This document shows, in pieces, positions 31,677 to 38,961 of a stretch of DNA of 38,961 bases. The stretch spans positions 1 to 38,961 of the forward strand of contig NZ_POTY01000030.1 in NCBI RefSeq assembly GCF_003236315.1. Direction: 5' to 3'. Both the position numbers and the translations under genes were made by a program. Position 1 is the stretch's first letter, and the number at the start of each line of letters is the position of its first letter. This DNA is from Micromonospora craterilacus. GTDB lineage: Bacteria > Actinomycetota > Actinomycetes > Mycobacteriales > Micromonosporaceae. Below the pieces are notes generated by a model, which worked only from the letters and a program-made list of their open reading frames with translations, was not told the origin of the DNA and made no database searches.

Positions 31677-33119
31677 TCAATCCGCTGCCCTCGTCAGGGC
31701 AGCGATCTGGCTGTTTAGGTGCTGCACGTGGCGGTCAGCAAGAAACGGATATAGGTGCTGCTGCAAACGGTGCAATTTGGCACCGACCACGCCCGAGTCG
31801 CTTTGGCGTGCCGTATCAAGAACAGCGCTGCCGTAGAGCACGATCTGGTACACGTCGCTGCGCTGAACTCCGACCATCGCGAGATCCGCCAGGACGGTTC
31901 CCCGCCGTCGCACGGAGAGCTTCTGCGACAGCGCGCCGGACAGTACCGGTTCGGCTAGGTCTGGGCGTCCCAACTCGACGTAGCAGGCCCCGCGTTCCTC
32001 GGCGAGCCGGGAGCCGTCGAAACGCAACCAGCCGCCGTTGTGAACCCGTCCAGATAGCTGGTTCACGTCCTCGGCCCGGTCGAGTGCCTGCTGGCATCCG
32101 CGGAGGTCACCGAGGCCTGCGAGGGCCTGTGCTCGCACGGTATGCGCCCAATGGCGAGTCGACAGTGCGCTGTCCCCGTTGCGGGCGAGGTCAGCGGCAG
32201 CCTCCAGCATCGGTGCAGCATGCCGGAAGTCGCGTTCGTAGACGCTGATGAAGGCGTGGCGGACCATCGCGCACGCCCAGAGGTCGTAGGCAGCGGCTTC
32301 CCGAGCGGCGGCCGCGGCCAGGGTGTAGCAGTGTGCGGCCTCGCTGTATGCGTTCGTGTCAAAAGCGACCTCGCCAGCGAGCTGAAGCAGGTCGGCGATG
32401 ATCCTGCAGAGCCGCCGGTGCATCTGTGCTGTGTGGGAGCGGCGTAGGTTGGCCGCGAGCGTAGCGAATTGACGGTTGACCAGCGGTGACACTGTCATCT
32501 TGGACTCGGCTGCGCCGAACGCAGCCCAGAGGTGGGCGTTCAGACCTTCGTACACATCGAGAGTGGCCGGGTCTAGCCGCTTGGTCCCGTCTTTAGGGGA
32601 TGCAATGCGCGCCCAATCGAGCTGGCCGCCGTGGGCAGGCGCAGCCAGAAGCGCACCTGTCAGGCTCAGCAGGCGAAGCAACTCGCGGCGGTTCATGTCG
32701 CCAGTGTGCGTGATCTCCCCGTAGGTCGGCGACTCGCCAGCTTGATCATGAGTGGCGGCGAGCGCCTGGCCTGGCGACATCAAGTGCGGAACGTCGTCGG
32801 TGTGACGCTGGCCCCGGGTGATGTAGAAGCCCAAGTCAACATCGCGAGCAACCTTCAAGACTGCCCGGAACGCCTCCCGGGTTGTGGTCTTGGGCCAGCG
32901 GTGTTCCCCTCGTTCAAGCTTCCCGACGTGGTTGGCATCCAGACTGGTTCTTGTGCGGTAGGTGTGCCAGAGGTAGGCGTTGACCGCCTCGGCGACCTCC
33001 TGCCGGGACATCTGCCGGCCCGAGCCACTCGGCGATAGGAGCCTGCGACGGGCATCGCTGAGGAGGGTGTTGTGGCCATCCGACTTCCCCGACTTCCTTA
33101 CCACTCCGTCACCGCCCAT
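31677..33119 (-). CDS. XRE-family HTH regulator with TPR-like C-terminal region
   Basis: About 480 residues. The N-terminal part has a DNA-binding helix set (LLSDARRRLLSPSGSGRQMS, RQEVAEAVNAYLW, LDANHVGKLERGEHRWP). A middle segment, MNRRELLRLLSLTGALLAAP, resembles a Tat-like hydrophobic stretch common in this subgroup. The C-terminal 300 residues are helical TPR-type repeats (YSEAAHCYTLAAAAAREAAA, ALSTRHWAHTVRAQALAGLG, LGRPDLAEPVLSGALSQ), which in such proteins sense peptides or partners. The start is unclear: ATG 33119 and GTG 33143 are both in frame and neither has a good ribosome site. It probably regulates the neighbouring operon, given its location. Confidence 0.78.
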   Translation of the reverse strand: MGGDGVVRKSGKSDGHNTLLSDARRRLLSPSGSGRQMSRQEVAEAVNAYLWHTYRTRTSLDANHVGKLERGEHRWPKTTTREAFRAVLKVARDVDLGFYITRGQRHTDDVPHLMSPGQALAATHDQAGESPTYGEITHTGDMNRRELLRLLSLTGALLAAPAHGGQLDWARIASPKDGTKRLDPATLDVYEGLNAHLWAAFGAAESKMTVSPLVNRQFATLAANLRRSHTAQMHRRLCRIIADLLQLAGEVAFDTNAYSEAAHCYTLAAAAAREAAAYDLWACAMVRHAFISVYERDFRHAAPMLEAAADLARNGDSALSTRHWAHTVRAQALAGLGDLRGCQQALDRAEDVNQLSGRVHNGGWLRFDGSRLAEERGACYVELGRPDLAEPVLSGALSQKLSVRRRGTVLADLAMVGVQRSDVYQIVLYGSAVLDTARQSDSGVVGAKLHRLQQHLYPFLADRHVQHLNSQIAALTRAAD

Positions 33120-33274
33120 CGGGTCAACGGACTTCCATCCCACTCGCCCACAAGAGATATCTGCAGCGCCGCATCCGCCCGCGCCTGGCCTGGCGAGCTC
33201 GGCAGTACGCCCTGGTGGGTGGCGCTTTTCCTTGATTCCGGAATACCACGCCAGGATTCCAGCGTAGGCGCCTG

Positions 33275-33363
33275 ATCACAAGCCGTGTTGCCGGCAGGGC
33301 GGCTACCCGGTCGGCCGAGGTCTTCAGGGCGATGTTGTTGCCGGCGCGGAGGAGGCGGGACAT
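33275..33363 (-). pseudogene. 5' remnant of a backbone gene at the island boundary
   Basis: ATG 33363 opens MSRLLRAGNNIALKTSADRV with almost all codons ending in G or C, then the frame passes into lower-GC sequence with Arg-rich, unrelated residues. The GNNIALK start is reminiscent of VOC-family proteins but too short to assign. It looks like a gene truncated by the island, though a chance ORF is possible. Confidence 0.35.
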
Positions 33364-33396
33364 TCGCCGCCTGTCAGCCGCGCCGCCCCGGCAACC

Positions 33397-33431
33397 CGAA
33401 GCAGGCCGGTCGCGGCGACCGGCCTGCTTCG
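33397..33431 (-). terminator. hairpin terminator of the DUF4177-like gene
   Basis: A 16-bp perfect stem (33397-33412/33416-33431, CGAAGCAGGCCGGTCG and its complement) with a 3-base loop, 11 bases beyond the stop. Confidence 0.85.
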
Positions 33432-33441
33432 CGAACCACGA

Positions 33442-33693
33442 TCAGTTGAGCGGGCGCTTGAGGTGGTAGCGGTGCACCTCGGTGCTGCCCTGCACGTTGT
33501 TCACGTCCTCGGCGGCCGAGACCAGTTCCCAGCCCTCCCGGCCGTACCGGTTGAGGTGCGCCACGGCGGTGTCGCCGTACGGCGTGATGTCCTTGCGCGA
33601 CCCGTCGGGCCCGTACCAGACGAACGAAACATGGAAATTGCGGCCCTGTCCCTGGTAACGGCGGACCAGCAGGGCGTACTCCCAGGCAATCAT
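33442..33693 (-). CDS. small DUF4177-like protein
   Basis: An 83-residue protein starting MIAWEYALLVRRYQGQGRNF. The pattern of an N-terminal WEYA strand, LNRYGREGWELVSAAED in the middle and a final YHLKRPL matches DUF4177 and relatives (LN-x-G-x-EGWELV ... KRP), small cytosolic proteins of unknown role. No signal peptide. Ribosome site weak; the longer frame to 33777 adds unrelated residues. It ends in a strong hairpin. Confidence 0.7.
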   Translation of the reverse strand: MIAWEYALLVRRYQGQGRNFHVSFVWYGPDGSRKDITPYGDTAVAHLNRYGREGWELVSAAEDVNNVQGSTEVHRYHLKRPLN

Positions 33694-33786
33694 GCCGCCA
33701 TTATGACCGTCCACCCAGGACCGCGACACAACGGCGGTCACAGGTTGCAAACCGGTGAACGCGGTGGGTCGCCGCACCCGCGCCGC

Positions 33787-34884
33787 TCAGCCCATCGGCA
33801 CGGTACGGAGGTCACGAGCGGCGGCCGGGTCGGCGCAGCCGGCGAGGGCCAGCGCATCGCGCAGTTCGTCGGCCAGCAGCGTCAGCGCGGTGTTGGCGCC
33901 CGCCTGTCCGCCGGCCGCCAGCGCCCAGAGCATCGGCCGGCCGACCAGCGCCCCGTCCGCGCCGAGGGCCAACGCGCGCAGCACGTCGCCACCGCCCCGG
34001 ATCCCGCTGTCCAGCAGCACCTCGCAGCGGCCACCGACGGCCGCGACCACCTCGGGCAGCATGGTGGCGCTGGCCGGGGCGCCGTCGAGCTGCCGCCCAC
34101 CGTGGTTGGACACCACCACGGCCCGCGCGCCGGCGTCGACCGCCCGCACCGCGTCGGCCGGGTCGAGCACGCCCTTGACCACCAGGGGCAGCTCGCAGTG
34201 CTCGCCCAGCCAGCGCAGATCCGCCCAGCGCAGCGCCGGCGCGAAGGCCGCACCGCTGTCCACGGCCACCGGGTTGACGCCCGGCGTCCCGCCGTGGGCC
34301 AGGTCGTCCCGGCCGCCGGGCAGGTTGGCCGCGACCAGTTCCGGCGGCAACCGGAAGGCGTTGCGCAGGTCCCGGAACCGCCGGCCGAGCACCGGCACGT
34401 CGACGGTGACCACCAGCGCCCGGCAACCGGCGTCGCGGGCCCGGGCCAGCACATCCGTCACCAGACCCCGGTCGCGCAGCCAGTACAGCTGGAACCAGAC
34501 CTCGGCACCGGTGGCGGTGACCTGCTCGATCGGCGTGCTGCCCAGGATGCTGGCCAGGTAGGGCACCTCGGCGGCCCGGGCCGCGGCGGCCAGCGCCACC
34601 TCGCCGTCCGGGTGCACCAACCGTTGGTACGCCATTGGCGCCACGCCCACCGGCATCGCGTACTCGCGCCCGAGCAGTCGGGTACGCAGACGTGGTGTGG
34701 CCACCCCGGTCAGCACCCGGGGCAGCACGCCCACCCGGTCGAGCGCGGTCCGGTTCCCGGCGAGGGTGACCTCGCTGCCGCTGCCGCCGTCCACGTAGTC
34801 CCACACCTGCGGCGGCAGCACCGACCGGGCCAGCTCGGCGAAGTCGGCCAGGCAGACCGGTGGTGGACTCGAGGTGATCTCCAT
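33787..34884 (-). CDS. FMN-dependent alpha-hydroxy-acid oxidase/dehydrogenase
   Basis: A 365-residue TIM-barrel flavoprotein that oxidises 2-hydroxy acids (lactate, glycolate or mandelate type) to 2-oxo acids. Markers: VWDYVDGGSGSEVTLAGNRT near the N-terminus, MPVGVAPMAYQRLVHPDGE, WFQLYWLRDRGL, LVVKGVLDPADAVRAVDAG, the catalytic His261 and Arg264 in SNHGGRQLDG, and the phosphate-binding LLDSGIRGGGDVLRALALGA. Length is typical and there is no signal peptide. ATG 34884 (MEITSSPPP) is preferred over ATG 34896. Substrate cannot be told. Its start faces the MmcQ-type gene, about 90 bases away. Confidence 0.93.
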   Translation of the reverse strand: MEITSSPPPVCLADFAELARSVLPPQVWDYVDGGSGSEVTLAGNRTALDRVGVLPRVLTGVATPRLRTRLLGREYAMPVGVAPMAYQRLVHPDGEVALAAAARAAEVPYLASILGSTPIEQVTATGAEVWFQLYWLRDRGLVTDVLARARDAGCRALVVTVDVPVLGRRFRDLRNAFRLPPELVAANLPGGRDDLAHGGTPGVNPVAVDSGAAFAPALRWADLRWLGEHCELPLVVKGVLDPADAVRAVDAGARAVVVSNHGGRQLDGAPASATMLPEVVAAVGGRCEVLLDSGIRGGGDVLRALALGADGALVGRPMLWALAAGGQAGANTALTLLADELRDALALAGCADPAAARDLRTVPMG

Positions 34885-34977
34885 GGCGTCCACCATCGCC
34901 GACCGCAATGCGTCGCGCCAGTGCCGATCGGCCGTGGCGGGACTCGCCGACCGGGTTGCCTGACGTATCGTCGGGCG

Positions 34978-35373
34978 ATGGCCAGTTGGGACGACGTGCG
35001 TCGGATCGCGCTCAGCCTGCCGGAGACCAGCGAGCGCCCCTCCTACGAGGGGGTGGCCGCGTGGCGGGTCCGGGACAAGCCGTTCGTCTGGGAACGCCCG
35101 CTGCGTCGTAAGGAGCTCGACGACCTTGGTTCCGCCGCGCCGGACGGGCCGATCCTCGGCGTCCGGGTGGCCGATCTGGGGGTGAAGGAGGCGCTGCTCG
35201 CCGACGACCCGGCCGTCTTCTTCACCACGCCGCACTTCGACGGCTACCCCGCCGTGCTGGTGCGGCTGGACCGGGTCGACGTGGCCGAGCTGGGCGAGCT
35301 GGTGGAGGAGGCCTGGTACGCCCGGGCCCCGAAGCGGCTCGCCAACGCGTACCGCGCCGAGACGGCACCATGA
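34978..35373 (+). CDS. MmcQ/YjbR family protein
   Basis: A 131-residue protein of the CyaY-like MmcQ/YjbR fold, reading MASWDDVRRIALSLPETSER, GVAAWRVRDKPFVWERPL, VFFTTPHFDGYPAVLVRLD and LVEEAWYARAPKRLANAY. The central strands and final WYARAPKRL helix are diagnostic. Such proteins may bind DNA or act as small regulators; the function is not established. ATG 34978 has no clear ribosome site and could be leaderless. Confidence 0.88.
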   Translation: MASWDDVRRIALSLPETSERPSYEGVAAWRVRDKPFVWERPLRRKELDDLGSAAPDGPILGVRVADLGVKEALLADDPAVFFTTPHFDGYPAVLVRLDRVDVAELGELVEEAWYARAPKRLANAYRAETAP

Positions 35374-35416
35374 GCACGCTCGATGCAGGATCGAGCCATC
35401 CGTGCAACGCTGCCGA

Positions 35417-35452
35417 GCACTGGGCCGGCAGATGCGCCTGCCGGCCCGGTGC
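35417..35452. terminator. bidirectional hairpin between the MmcQ and Excalibur genes
   Basis: A 15-bp stem (35417-35431/35438-35452) with one T-G pair and a 6-base loop, between convergent stops at 35373 and 35465. Confidence 0.75.
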
Positions 35453-35464
35453 GGCGGTCAAGCG

Positions 35465-35743
35465 CTATCGCTTCTCGCAGGCGACGCCGTCCTTGTCGCG
35501 GTCGAGCTTCTTGTTGGCGTTGTAGATCGCCGTCGAAACCTTGAAGTTCGTCACCGGCTTCGTCTTACCGCGTACCTTGTCCCGAGCGCCCTTCTTGCCG
35601 ACGCCGTGCGGGTACTTCTTGTGCATCGCGGTGCAGTTCTTGAACGCCTTCGGTGCGGCCTGCGCGGGCGAGACCACAGCCAGGGTGCCGCCACCCAACG
35701 CCAGGGTGACGACAAGCGCCGTTCGGACCAGCCTGGAACCCAA
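35465..35743 (-). CDS. secreted Excalibur calcium-binding domain protein
   Basis: A 92-residue protein: signal peptide VRTALVVTLALGGGTLAVVS with cleavage after AQA, then an Excalibur domain with FKNCTAMHKKYPHGVG and the Ca-binding DRDKDGVACE at the C-terminus, two Cys bracketing the domain. In other proteins the module accompanies surface enzymes; alone it may be a wall-bound or extracellular Ca-dependent factor. TTG 35743 is the start: AAAGGGAGG lies six bases upstream and the signal peptide begins there. Confidence 0.9.
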   Translation of the reverse strand: MGSRLVRTALVVTLALGGGTLAVVSPAQAAPKAFKNCTAMHKKYPHGVGKKGARDKVRGKTKPVTNFKVSTAIYNANKKLDRDKDGVACEKR

Positions 35744-35868
35744 TCCAGCCTCCCTTTAGGATCATCGGTGGAGGAAGGAACGCTATCGCGGCGTGGATCG
35801 GCGCCGCGCCATCCGCCCGACTCGTTCAACGAGGCGTACGGTGACGCGTGCCCGCCATCCGGCTACCG

Positions 35869-36219
35869 CTATTCGGGTCCGGCGGTGCTCTGGTCGAACA
35901 GGTGGACGGGGTTGCCGGTCGGGTCCAGGAAGGTGGCACCCTTGCCACCCGGCATCTCGATCTCGCCCTGCCAGTCGAGCTCCGGATGCGACTGCCGGAA
36001 CGCGTCCACGCTGTCGACGGCGTAGAAGCCGCCGGCTCCCCACCGCGGCCCGGTGTCCGGTGGCACATCGAGCATCAGCTCGACCTCCGTACCCGGCATC
36101 TTGAACGCGACAGTCGACTCGCCCTCCCGCCAGGACTCGTCGAATCCGAGCGTGTCGCGGTAGAAGGCGACCGACTCCTTGAGGTTCTTCACCGGCTGGT
36201 ACAGAAATGTCAGTTTCAT
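35869..36219 (-). CDS. VOC-superfamily (glyoxalase-like) protein
   Basis: A 116-residue protein with the two babbab modules: MKLTFLYQPVKNLKESVAFY, then RDTLGFDESW, VAFKMPGTEVELMLDV, GGFYAVDSVDAFRQ and ATFLDPTGNPVHLFDQS. It is likely a metal-dependent lyase, isomerase, dioxygenase or binding protein for an electrophile. It diverges from a TetR gene over a palindrome and is probably its target. The start at ATG 36219 has a weak ribosome site. No hairpin is evident after it. Confidence 0.87.
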   Translation of the reverse strand: MKLTFLYQPVKNLKESVAFYRDTLGFDESWREGESTVAFKMPGTEVELMLDVPPDTGPRWGAGGFYAVDSVDAFRQSHPELDWQGEIEMPGGKGATFLDPTGNPVHLFDQSTAGPE

Positions 36220-36227
36220 GCCGCCGA

Positions 36228-36244
36228 CCGTAAACGGATTACGG
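36228..36244. promoter_or_regulatory. candidate TetR operator
   Basis: Perfect palindrome CCGTAA-ACGGA-TTACGG in the 53-base gap between the VOC and TetR genes. Its position would let one bound dimer block both promoters. A TATGCT -10-like box at 36261-36266 suggests that the TetR mRNA is nearly leaderless. Confidence 0.65.
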
Positions 36245-36272
36245 CTTAACGTCAACCAGTTATGCTTGCCGC

Positions 36273-36785
36273 ATGCGCGAATGGGTCCCGGTCCCGGGCT
36301 CGGCCAAGGCCCGGCTCATCGAGGCGGCCATCCATCAGTTCGAACTCACCGGCTACGAAGCCGTCAACGTCGTCGACCTGGCCAGCAAGGCGAGCGTCAC
36401 CACTGGCGCGCTGTACCACCACTTCGGCTCGAAGCTCGGTCTCTACCTGACCGTCCGCGAAGACATGGAGAAGCGGATCGTCGAACGAATGGAGGGAGCC
36501 GCCGCCGCGGTCGGTAGCAACGGGCACCCCGCGGTTCGCGCCGCGCTCCTGGTGGCCTTCGACGCCGCCGTCCGGTTCACCGTGTGCCGGATCCTCGGTG
36601 AGCAGTCACCGGTGGAGCGCGAGGACCCGGTCGCCGCCGCACTGCGGCCGCTGCTGACCGAGCAGCCGGCACCCGCCGCGGACATACTGGCCGCGGCCTG
36701 GCGAGCCGCGCTCCTGGCCGTGGCCACCGGCGCATCCTCCGCGGCGGCCCGGGCGTCCCTGGGGTACGTCCTCGACCCCAGGTAG
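36273..36785 (+). CDS. TetR-family transcriptional repressor
   Basis: A 170-residue regulator. The N-terminal HTH (about 10-57) reads AKARLIEAAIHQFELTGYEA, VVDLASKASVTTGALYHHFG and SKLGLYLTV. The C-terminal ligand domain (about 60-170) is Ala-rich helical. It diverges from the VOC gene and presumably represses both, released by an electrophile or substrate of the VOC protein; this is inferred from the arrangement and palindrome. Confidence 0.92.
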   Translation: MREWVPVPGSAKARLIEAAIHQFELTGYEAVNVVDLASKASVTTGALYHHFGSKLGLYLTVREDMEKRIVERMEGAAAAVGSNGHPAVRAALLVAFDAAVRFTVCRILGEQSPVEREDPVAAALRPLLTEQPAPAADILAAAWRAALLAVATGASSAAARASLGYVLDPR

Positions 36786-37103
36786 GTAGACCCGCGCCCG
36801 GTCGAACGGCGCCGTTCGCCACGGTGAGCCATGGCCTCCGTCCCGGCTGCGGGCACGGGCGCACCGCGCCATTCCCGGGCGTCGACTTTCTCATTTATGG
36901 ACGCCGACGCTTTCGGCAATCGCGGTGCTTGACCGGTGAGAATTGCAGCCGGCACCGTGCCGGATTCCCCGACGGTGCGCCGATTGTGTCGAGGCTCTGA
37001 CACCTTTTGGTCAAAACGCTCTTCTAGCCAATATTGCGATCAGTGAGCATCAATCAATAAGCTGCAATGGCCCGGATGGGAACCAAGGACACGGGAGGTC
37101 CTT
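36786..37103. other. 318-base intergenic region upstream of the secreted protease
   Basis: No gene is supported. The right half is AT-richer (about 36995-37070) and should hold the protease promoter. A small palindrome TTTTG-GT-CAAAA lies at 37005-37016. GGGAGG at about 37093 is the ribosome site. Confidence 0.5.
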
Positions 37104-38111
37104 TTGAAATCCACCCTGCGCTGGACCACGATGGTTGGACTATCGATCACGCTGGTCTTGGGCGGCTCTTATGCCGCCAACGCAAATCCCGCGACAAACG
37201 ATCGGAACGGCAACACCTCCGCTGTCGCCCGCACCAGTGACGGTCGCGCGATCACCAGCGAGAAGATCGCCAAGGAGGTCGCCGAGTTCTGGACGCCGGA
37301 GCGGATGGCATCGGCCGTCGACCTGACCTTCGCCAGGTCAGCGGAGGCCGCCGATTCGCTGAGCCCCGCGTTCAAGCCCACCGGGTCGGCGGGCGCCGTC
37401 GCGCCCATGGCGCCGAGCATCACCAGCCGCGATGACGCCCGAACGATGCTCAACGAGTCCCAGGCCGTCGGCAAGGTCTTCTTCACGACTCCCAACGGTG
37501 GCACCGCCTCCTGTTCGGCAAGCACGGTGGCCAGCGGTAAGCGGCGGCTCGTGATGACCGCGGGCCACTGCGTGCACCAGGGCGCCGGCGGTCAGTGGTA
37601 CAGCAACTGGCAGTTCGTCCCGCGGTACCGCAACGGCGTGCGCCCGTTCGGCACGTTCGTGGCGTCCAGCCTCAACACCCGCACCGCGTGGGTCAACAGC
37701 AGCAGCTACGCCGAGGACATGGGCATTGCCGTCATGTACAACGGCGGCTCCTACGGACTCAAGGTCGTCGACACGGTCGGTGGCCACGGTCTGCGCTGGA
37801 ACTGGGGCTACAGCGTCTCGGTGACCGCGCTCGGCTACCCGTCCAATCTCGGCGGCGGTGAGAGCCAGTACTTCTGCCAGGGCACCACCTGGAACGCCGG
37901 CGGCCAGCAGATCCGGATGTGGTGCAACATGACCTACGGATCCAGCGGCGGACCGTGGCTGCAGGAATACAACGACCAGACCGGGTACGGATTCATCAAC
38001 AGCGTCGTGAGCCACGGCGACAACCCTGGCAACGGTCAATTCGACGGCCCCTACTTCGATGACGACATCAAGAGCCTCTACGACTACGCGGAAGCCATTT
38101 CCCCGGCGTAA
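37104..38111 (+). CDS. secreted trypsin-like serine protease (S1 family)
   Basis: A 335-residue extracellular protease. Signal peptide (TMVGLSITLVLGGSYAANA), propeptide to about residue 115, then the chymotrypsin-fold domain. His155 is in MTAGHC, Asp205 in YAEDMGIAVM, Ser281 in GSSGGPW (Ser instead of Asp before the nucleophile); Cys137/156 and Cys258/274 can form the usual disulphides. Such enzymes are common in Streptomyces and Micromonospora and resemble glutamyl endopeptidases. The TTG start at 37104 has GGGAGG six bases upstream. A hairpin follows. Confidence 0.93.
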   Translation: MKSTLRWTTMVGLSITLVLGGSYAANANPATNDRNGNTSAVARTSDGRAITSEKIAKEVAEFWTPERMASAVDLTFARSAEAADSLSPAFKPTGSAGAVAPMAPSITSRDDARTMLNESQAVGKVFFTTPNGGTASCSASTVASGKRRLVMTAGHCVHQGAGGQWYSNWQFVPRYRNGVRPFGTFVASSLNTRTAWVNSSSYAEDMGIAVMYNGGSYGLKVVDTVGGHGLRWNWGYSVSVTALGYPSNLGGGESQYFCQGTTWNAGGQQIRMWCNMTYGSSGGPWLQEYNDQTGYGFINSVVSHGDNPGNGQFDGPYFDDDIKSLYDYAEAISPA

Positions 38112-38124
38112 TACCACGTGAACA

Positions 38125-38155
38125 CGAGAGCCCTGGCGACCGGCCAGGGCTCTCG
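38125..38155 (+). terminator. hairpin terminator of the secreted protease
   Basis: A 13-bp stem (38125-38137/38143-38155, CGAGAGCCCTGGC and its complement) with a 5-base loop, 13 bases after the stop. Confidence 0.8.
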
Positions 38156-38279
38156 GCCTGATTGCTGACGTCAATACCGTCAGACCACAGTGGTGGAAAG
38201 GGCCAGTTCGTGAACCGGCCTCGTTCGTCCGCCGTTCGTCCACTCGCCACACCGGCGTAGCCTGCCGCGCGTACCGTCG

Positions 38280-38961
38280 ATGCCCGTGATCAGCCGAACG
38301 GCGACCGCCGAGCTGCGCGCGCTGCGCCGCATCGGCGACACCGCCCCGCACAGCGCCTTCACCGACCTTGTCCGGCACGCGGAGACCTGGTTCTGCGCCT
38401 TCCGGGAGGGTGCGTCGCACCTCTCCGAGGAGGCCGCCATCCGGGTGCTGACCTCCACCGACGGCGACCAGTGGCGGTCCGCGGCGCTCCTCGAACAGCC
38501 CGGCGTCGACCTGCGTGACCCCCGGTTCGTGGTACGCCCCGACGGGCGGCTGCAACTGCTCGCCGCGGCGGCCACCGGGAACGCGCCGAAACGGTTCCAC
38601 ACCGTCACCTGGCTCAGCGACGACGGGCACCGGTGGGACGGACCCCGACCGGTCGGCGAACCAGGCGTCTGGGTCTGGCAGGCCGCCTGGCACGACGACG
38701 TGATGTACGGCGTGGGCTACGCCACCCGGGAGCCGAGGTTCGCCCGGCTCTACCGCAGCGACGACGGACTCGACCTGCGACCGGTGGTGCGGACGCTGTT
38801 CTCCGGCGGGTATCCGAACGAGTCCGGGCTGGTCTTCGACCCGGACGGCACGGCAACCTGCCTGCTGCGGCGGGACGGCGACCCGGCCACCGCCCAACTC
38901 GGACGGGCCCGGCCGCCGTACCGGGAGTGGACCTGGACCGACCTCGGGGTGCGGGTGGGGC
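38280..38961 (+). CDS. BNR/sialidase-like beta-propeller protein, 5' part only
   Basis: The frame opens at ATG 38280 (MPVISRTATAELRALRRIGD) and is still open at the end of the window, giving 227 visible codons with strong GC3. It carries Asp-box motifs (SxDGxxW): STDGDQW, SDDGHRW and RSDDGL, plus WFCAFREGASH, RFVVRPDGRLQLL and NESGLVFDPDG, which point to a five- or six-bladed propeller of the exo-sialidase/GH-like group. No signal peptide is visible, suggesting a cytosolic protein. A GTG at 38286 is an alternative start. Function unknown beyond the fold. Confidence 0.75.
   Translation, partial: MPVISRTATAELRALRRIGDTAPHSAFTDLVRHAETWFCAFREGASHLSEEAAIRVLTSTDGDQWRSAALLEQPGVDLRDPRFVVRPDGRLQLLAAAATGNAPKRFHTVTWLSDDGHRWDGPRPVGEPGVWVWQAAWHDDVMYGVGYATREPRFARLYRSDDGLDLRPVVRTLFSGGYPNESGLVFDPDGTATCLLRRDGDPATAQLGRARPPYREWTWTDLGVRVG

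Larger units (their letters stand above)
33120..33441. other. right edge of the island: regulator promoter region and truncated ORF
   Basis: A 322-base region. At 33235-33244 there is ATTCCGGAAT, and together with GATTCC at about 33255-33260 it forms three ATTCC/GGAAT half-sites ahead of the XRE/TPR gene, a possible operator. From 33363 leftwards, about 28 codons have backbone-like GC3 (start MSRLLRAGNNIALKTSADR) before composition changes. The remainder holds the terminator at 33397-33431. Confidence 0.5.

Noticed and set aside
21709..33363. Prophage or integrative element
   Set aside because: No integrase, portal, terminase, relaxase, tRNA or att-like direct repeat was found; the hydroxymethylase-carbamoyltransferase pair alone does not make a prophage.
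33463..34978. Plus-strand frame upstream of the MmcQ-type gene, antisense to the hydroxy-acid oxidase
   Set aside because: The real MmcQ/YjbR domain starts only at 34978; the preceding residues mirror the oxidase gene.

Overview
The window is high-GC actinobacterial DNA, most likely from a Micromonosporaceae member (Micromonospora or a close relative). The evidence is the codon use, GTG/TTG starts behind strong GGAGG-type ribosome sites, an Lsr2 protein, an HspR-type HAIR box at lon, Tat/Sec-secreted proteases, a 478-residue GlyA, and short AAGGAAGGG-type intergenic palindromes that I associate with this family. No tRNA, rRNA, CRISPR array or intact transposase was seen.

Left backbone (1-21.7 kb): the 3' end of a DEAD-box helicase; lon (minus) with its HAIR operator; lsr2 (plus), followed by a 93-bp branched inverted repeat; a secreted protein with an Asn/Gly linker; a DUF2726-like protein; a BtuF-like metal receptor without signal peptide; a DoxX membrane protein; an FKBP; a STAS protein; an L,D-transpeptidase lipoprotein; a three-gene branched-chain 2-oxoacid dehydrogenase operon (E1alpha-E1beta-E2) diverging from an Lrp/AsnC regulator; a stand-alone LigD-type polymerase; an acyltransferase; a small helical protein; a secreted subtilase; a metallophosphoesterase; and glyA preceded by a ZTP (pfl) riboswitch. 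Most genes end in long GC-rich hairpins.

Accessory island (about 21.7-33.3 kb): base composition and GC3 fall visibly. At least nine minus-strand genes, mostly with 4-nt ATGA/GTGA overlaps, run from about 30.0 kb down to 21.7 kb: NAD-dependent sugar epimerase, thymidylate-synthase homologue, NodU/CmcH carbamoyltransferase, GT-B glycosyltransferase, small P-loop kinase, SAM methyltransferase, APH-like kinase, histidine phosphatase, second APH-like kinase. The synthase homologue aligns without gaps from its nucleophile Cys150 to Tyr213 with E. coli ThyA, but has Asp181 where ThyA has Asn177, and it has lost the active-site Trp pair. Both changes are known to shift the fold towards cytosine nucleotides and 5-hydroxymethylation. 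With a carbamoyltransferase next door, the operon is a candidate pathway for a carbamoylated and glycosylated 5-hydroxymethyl-pyrimidine, either a nucleoside natural product or, less likely, a nucleic-acid modification. Upstream lie short ORFs (60, 73 and 24 codons), hairpins, a frameshifted XRE-family regulator pseudogene, an XRE/TPR regulator, and a protein made of two copies of one repeat.

Right backbone (33.3-39.0 kb): a truncated ORF at the island edge, a DUF4177-like protein, an FMN-dependent alpha-hydroxy-acid oxidase, a MmcQ/YjbR protein, a secreted Excalibur protein, a VOC protein diverging from a TetR regulator over a perfect palindrome, a secreted trypsin-like protease, and the 5' part of a BNR/sialidase-like gene that runs off the window.
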